Assembly (NCBI GenBank): GCA_026386835.1
Contig: JAPLMV010000017.1
Span: forward strand, 1 to 24,025
Origin: Planctomycetota bacterium
GTDB taxonomy: Bacteria; Planctomycetota; Phycisphaerae; Sedimentisphaerales; Anaerobacaceae
Direction of reading: 5' to 3'
DNA length: 24,025 bases
Numbering within the stretch: position 1 is the stretch's first letter; every line of letters begins with the position of its first letter. Positions 23,173-24,025 of the stretch are shown here, piece by piece. The translations under genes and the position numbers were made by a program. Under the pieces are notes generated by a model. That model made no database searches, was not told the DNA's origin, and saw nothing but the letters and a program-made list of their open reading frames with translations.

Positions 23173-23513
23173 TCTGTTTTTTTCCTTTTAAAAATTAAAA
23201 GTACCGTGTTTCTCTGCCACCTTTTTGCCCGTTTACAACGCCACAACAAAAAGAGCACAAGTAAGAAAGTGCATAAGTGCATAAATTGTAACTGATTCGA
23301 GCCTGAATGCAACAAATAGTCTTAAGTGCTTAAGTGCACAAGTGCGTAAGTGATTAGAATGTAACTGATGACATTGGAGTTCCACCTACAAACGGCAGGT
23401 GCACCCCGTTTTGATTGATAATTGATTATTGATTATTGACTATGAAAGAATGTTTCAAAGACTTTTTCGTGCAATCGAGCGGATTTATCCCAGGTAAAAT
23501 CAACTACTGATTA
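23173..23513. other. Non-coding gap with octamer repeats and the right inverted repeat
   Basis: 341 bp without a gene. GAAAGTGC and ATAAGTGC at 23265-23280, then TTAAGTGC, TTAAGTGC, ACAAGTGC, GTAAGTGA at 23322-23353, form 8-bp near-tandem units. TGTAACTGAT occurs twice (about 23287 and 23360). The repeat copy at 23375-23405 follows, then TGATAATTGATTATTGATTATTGA (23414-23437), an AT-rich simple repeat. Confidence 0.6.
23375..23405 (+). repeat. Right inverted-repeat copy
   Basis: TGGAGTTCCACCTACAAACG followed by GCAGGTGCACC is the reverse complement of 18923-18953 with three mismatches, extended on its left by CTGATGACAT (23365-23374), also shared. The pair flanks the decayed R-M/Fic region. 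Confidence 0.7.
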
Positions 23514-24025
23514 TCAAAACAACCCGATAACGATGCTCAACGCAGGCAGAGATAATAACGTGCTGATGACCACAATCGCAGCGGCAAGGGGTCTATCCCC
23601 GCCAAGCTGGTCAGCCATTACATAAGATGCCGCAGCGGTCGGACAGGCCAAAAACAGCATCGCAATCCTCATTTCACCCGGGCCTGGAGCAATCAGTTGT
23701 GCTGCCAAAAACCCGATAACAGGCGCCACAGCCACTTTAATTACCGAGGATGTGACGGCGTACATTATTCTGCCGGCCACCTTTTCCTGTACCAGCGTAC
23801 CCCCGATACACAAAAGTGCAAGAGGCAGGGCCATCTGCGATATTGCTTTGAAGGTATATCCGATTGCCGCGGGCAGATGTGAAAAAACAGACGAGTAGAT
23901 GATGCCAAAAACGCATGCAAGAAGAAGTGGGTTTGTAATTATTTGCCGAAACACCTTGCCAGGCACATCCCGGCCGATTTTATGCCGGCTGGCAAGAAGC
24001 ACTATTACGGCGCAGATGTTGTAAA
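23514..24025 (-). CDS. AEC-family (auxin efflux carrier-like) transporter, C-terminal part
   Basis: The frame is open to the right edge of the window, so the N-terminal half lies outside. The visible 170 residues read YNICAVIVLLASRHKIG, then RQIITNPLLLACVFGIIYS, then ISQMALPLALLCIGGTLV, AVTSSVIKVAVAPVIGFLA, and end with LSIVIGLF. This is the repeated helix pattern of the second half of AEC permeases, with the conserved NPLLLA, the PLALLCIGGTL helix break and LACPTAAASYVMADQLGGD. These are inner-membrane transporters of organic anions such as malate; the substrate here is unknown. An internal GTG at 24002 is not the true start. It lies outside the inverted-repeat-flanked region and is probably ordinary chromosomal content. 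Confidence 0.88.
   Translation of the reverse strand, partial: YNICAVIVLLASRHKIGRDVPGKVFRQIITNPLLLACVFGIIYSSVFSHLPAAIGYTFKAISQMALPLALLCIGGTLVQEKVAGRIMYAVTSSVIKVAVAPVIGFLAAQLIAPGPGEMRIAMLFLACPTAAASYVMADQLGGDRPLAAAIVVISTLLSLPALSIVIGLF

Noticed and set aside
18923..23405. Classical insertion sequence or transposon
   Set aside because: There is no transposase or recombinase between the inverted repeats, and a third partial copy lies outside at 16656.

Overview
The window reads as a chromosomal segment of a planctomycete, most likely of the Phycisphaerae/Sedimentisphaerales type. This is an inference from three things: a run of several type II secretion-like pseudopilin genes whose C-termini end in an SAG.D...TADDI signature; a DVYFGT...YYWRID...WSF module of the kind common in proteins from that group; and intergenic gaps filled with short dispersed repeats. 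No rRNA, tRNA or CRISPR array was seen.

Region 1 (1-7551, + strand) is a pseudopilin operon. It holds the end of a GspG-like gene, a second GspG-like gene, then GspH-, GspI-, GspJ- and a very large GspK-like gene. Together these would build the periplasmic pseudopilus of a T2SS-like machine. Its gaps carry AGCGTAY heptamer arrays and other short repeats. Region 2 (7552-11180) has an exported FGE/sulfatase-modifying-factor-like protein. It is followed by a REPIN-like long inverted repeat between convergent genes, then a minus-strand pair of hemL and a four-helix membrane protein. Region 3 (11181-14844) has a PpiD-like membrane-anchored folding factor coupled to two small membrane proteins, and a convergent rnc (RNase III) lacking one usual metal-binding acidic residue.

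Region 4 (14845-18909) is accessory-looking. It has a double-HTH protein whose N-terminus is a tandem octapeptide array, a 53-aa putative zinc-binding protein behind a near-perfect sigma70 promoter, and a two-gene unit made of a divergent ribokinase-family kinase and a pentapeptide-repeat/potassium-channel fusion.

Region 5 (18910-23513) is the most unusual part. It is flanked by an approximately 41-bp imperfect inverted repeat, and on the minus strand it contains the N-terminal half of a DNA methyltransferase and the C-terminal part of a TdeIII-family restriction endonuclease, in the order expected for an R-M operon. The MTase catalytic half and the REase N-terminal half are missing. In their place are a small acidic protein overlapping a possible D...ExE nuclease, and a Fic protein with a self-inhibitory motif. 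I interpret it as a broken R-M locus into which another cassette has been substituted. The window ends inside an AEC-family transporter gene (minus strand).
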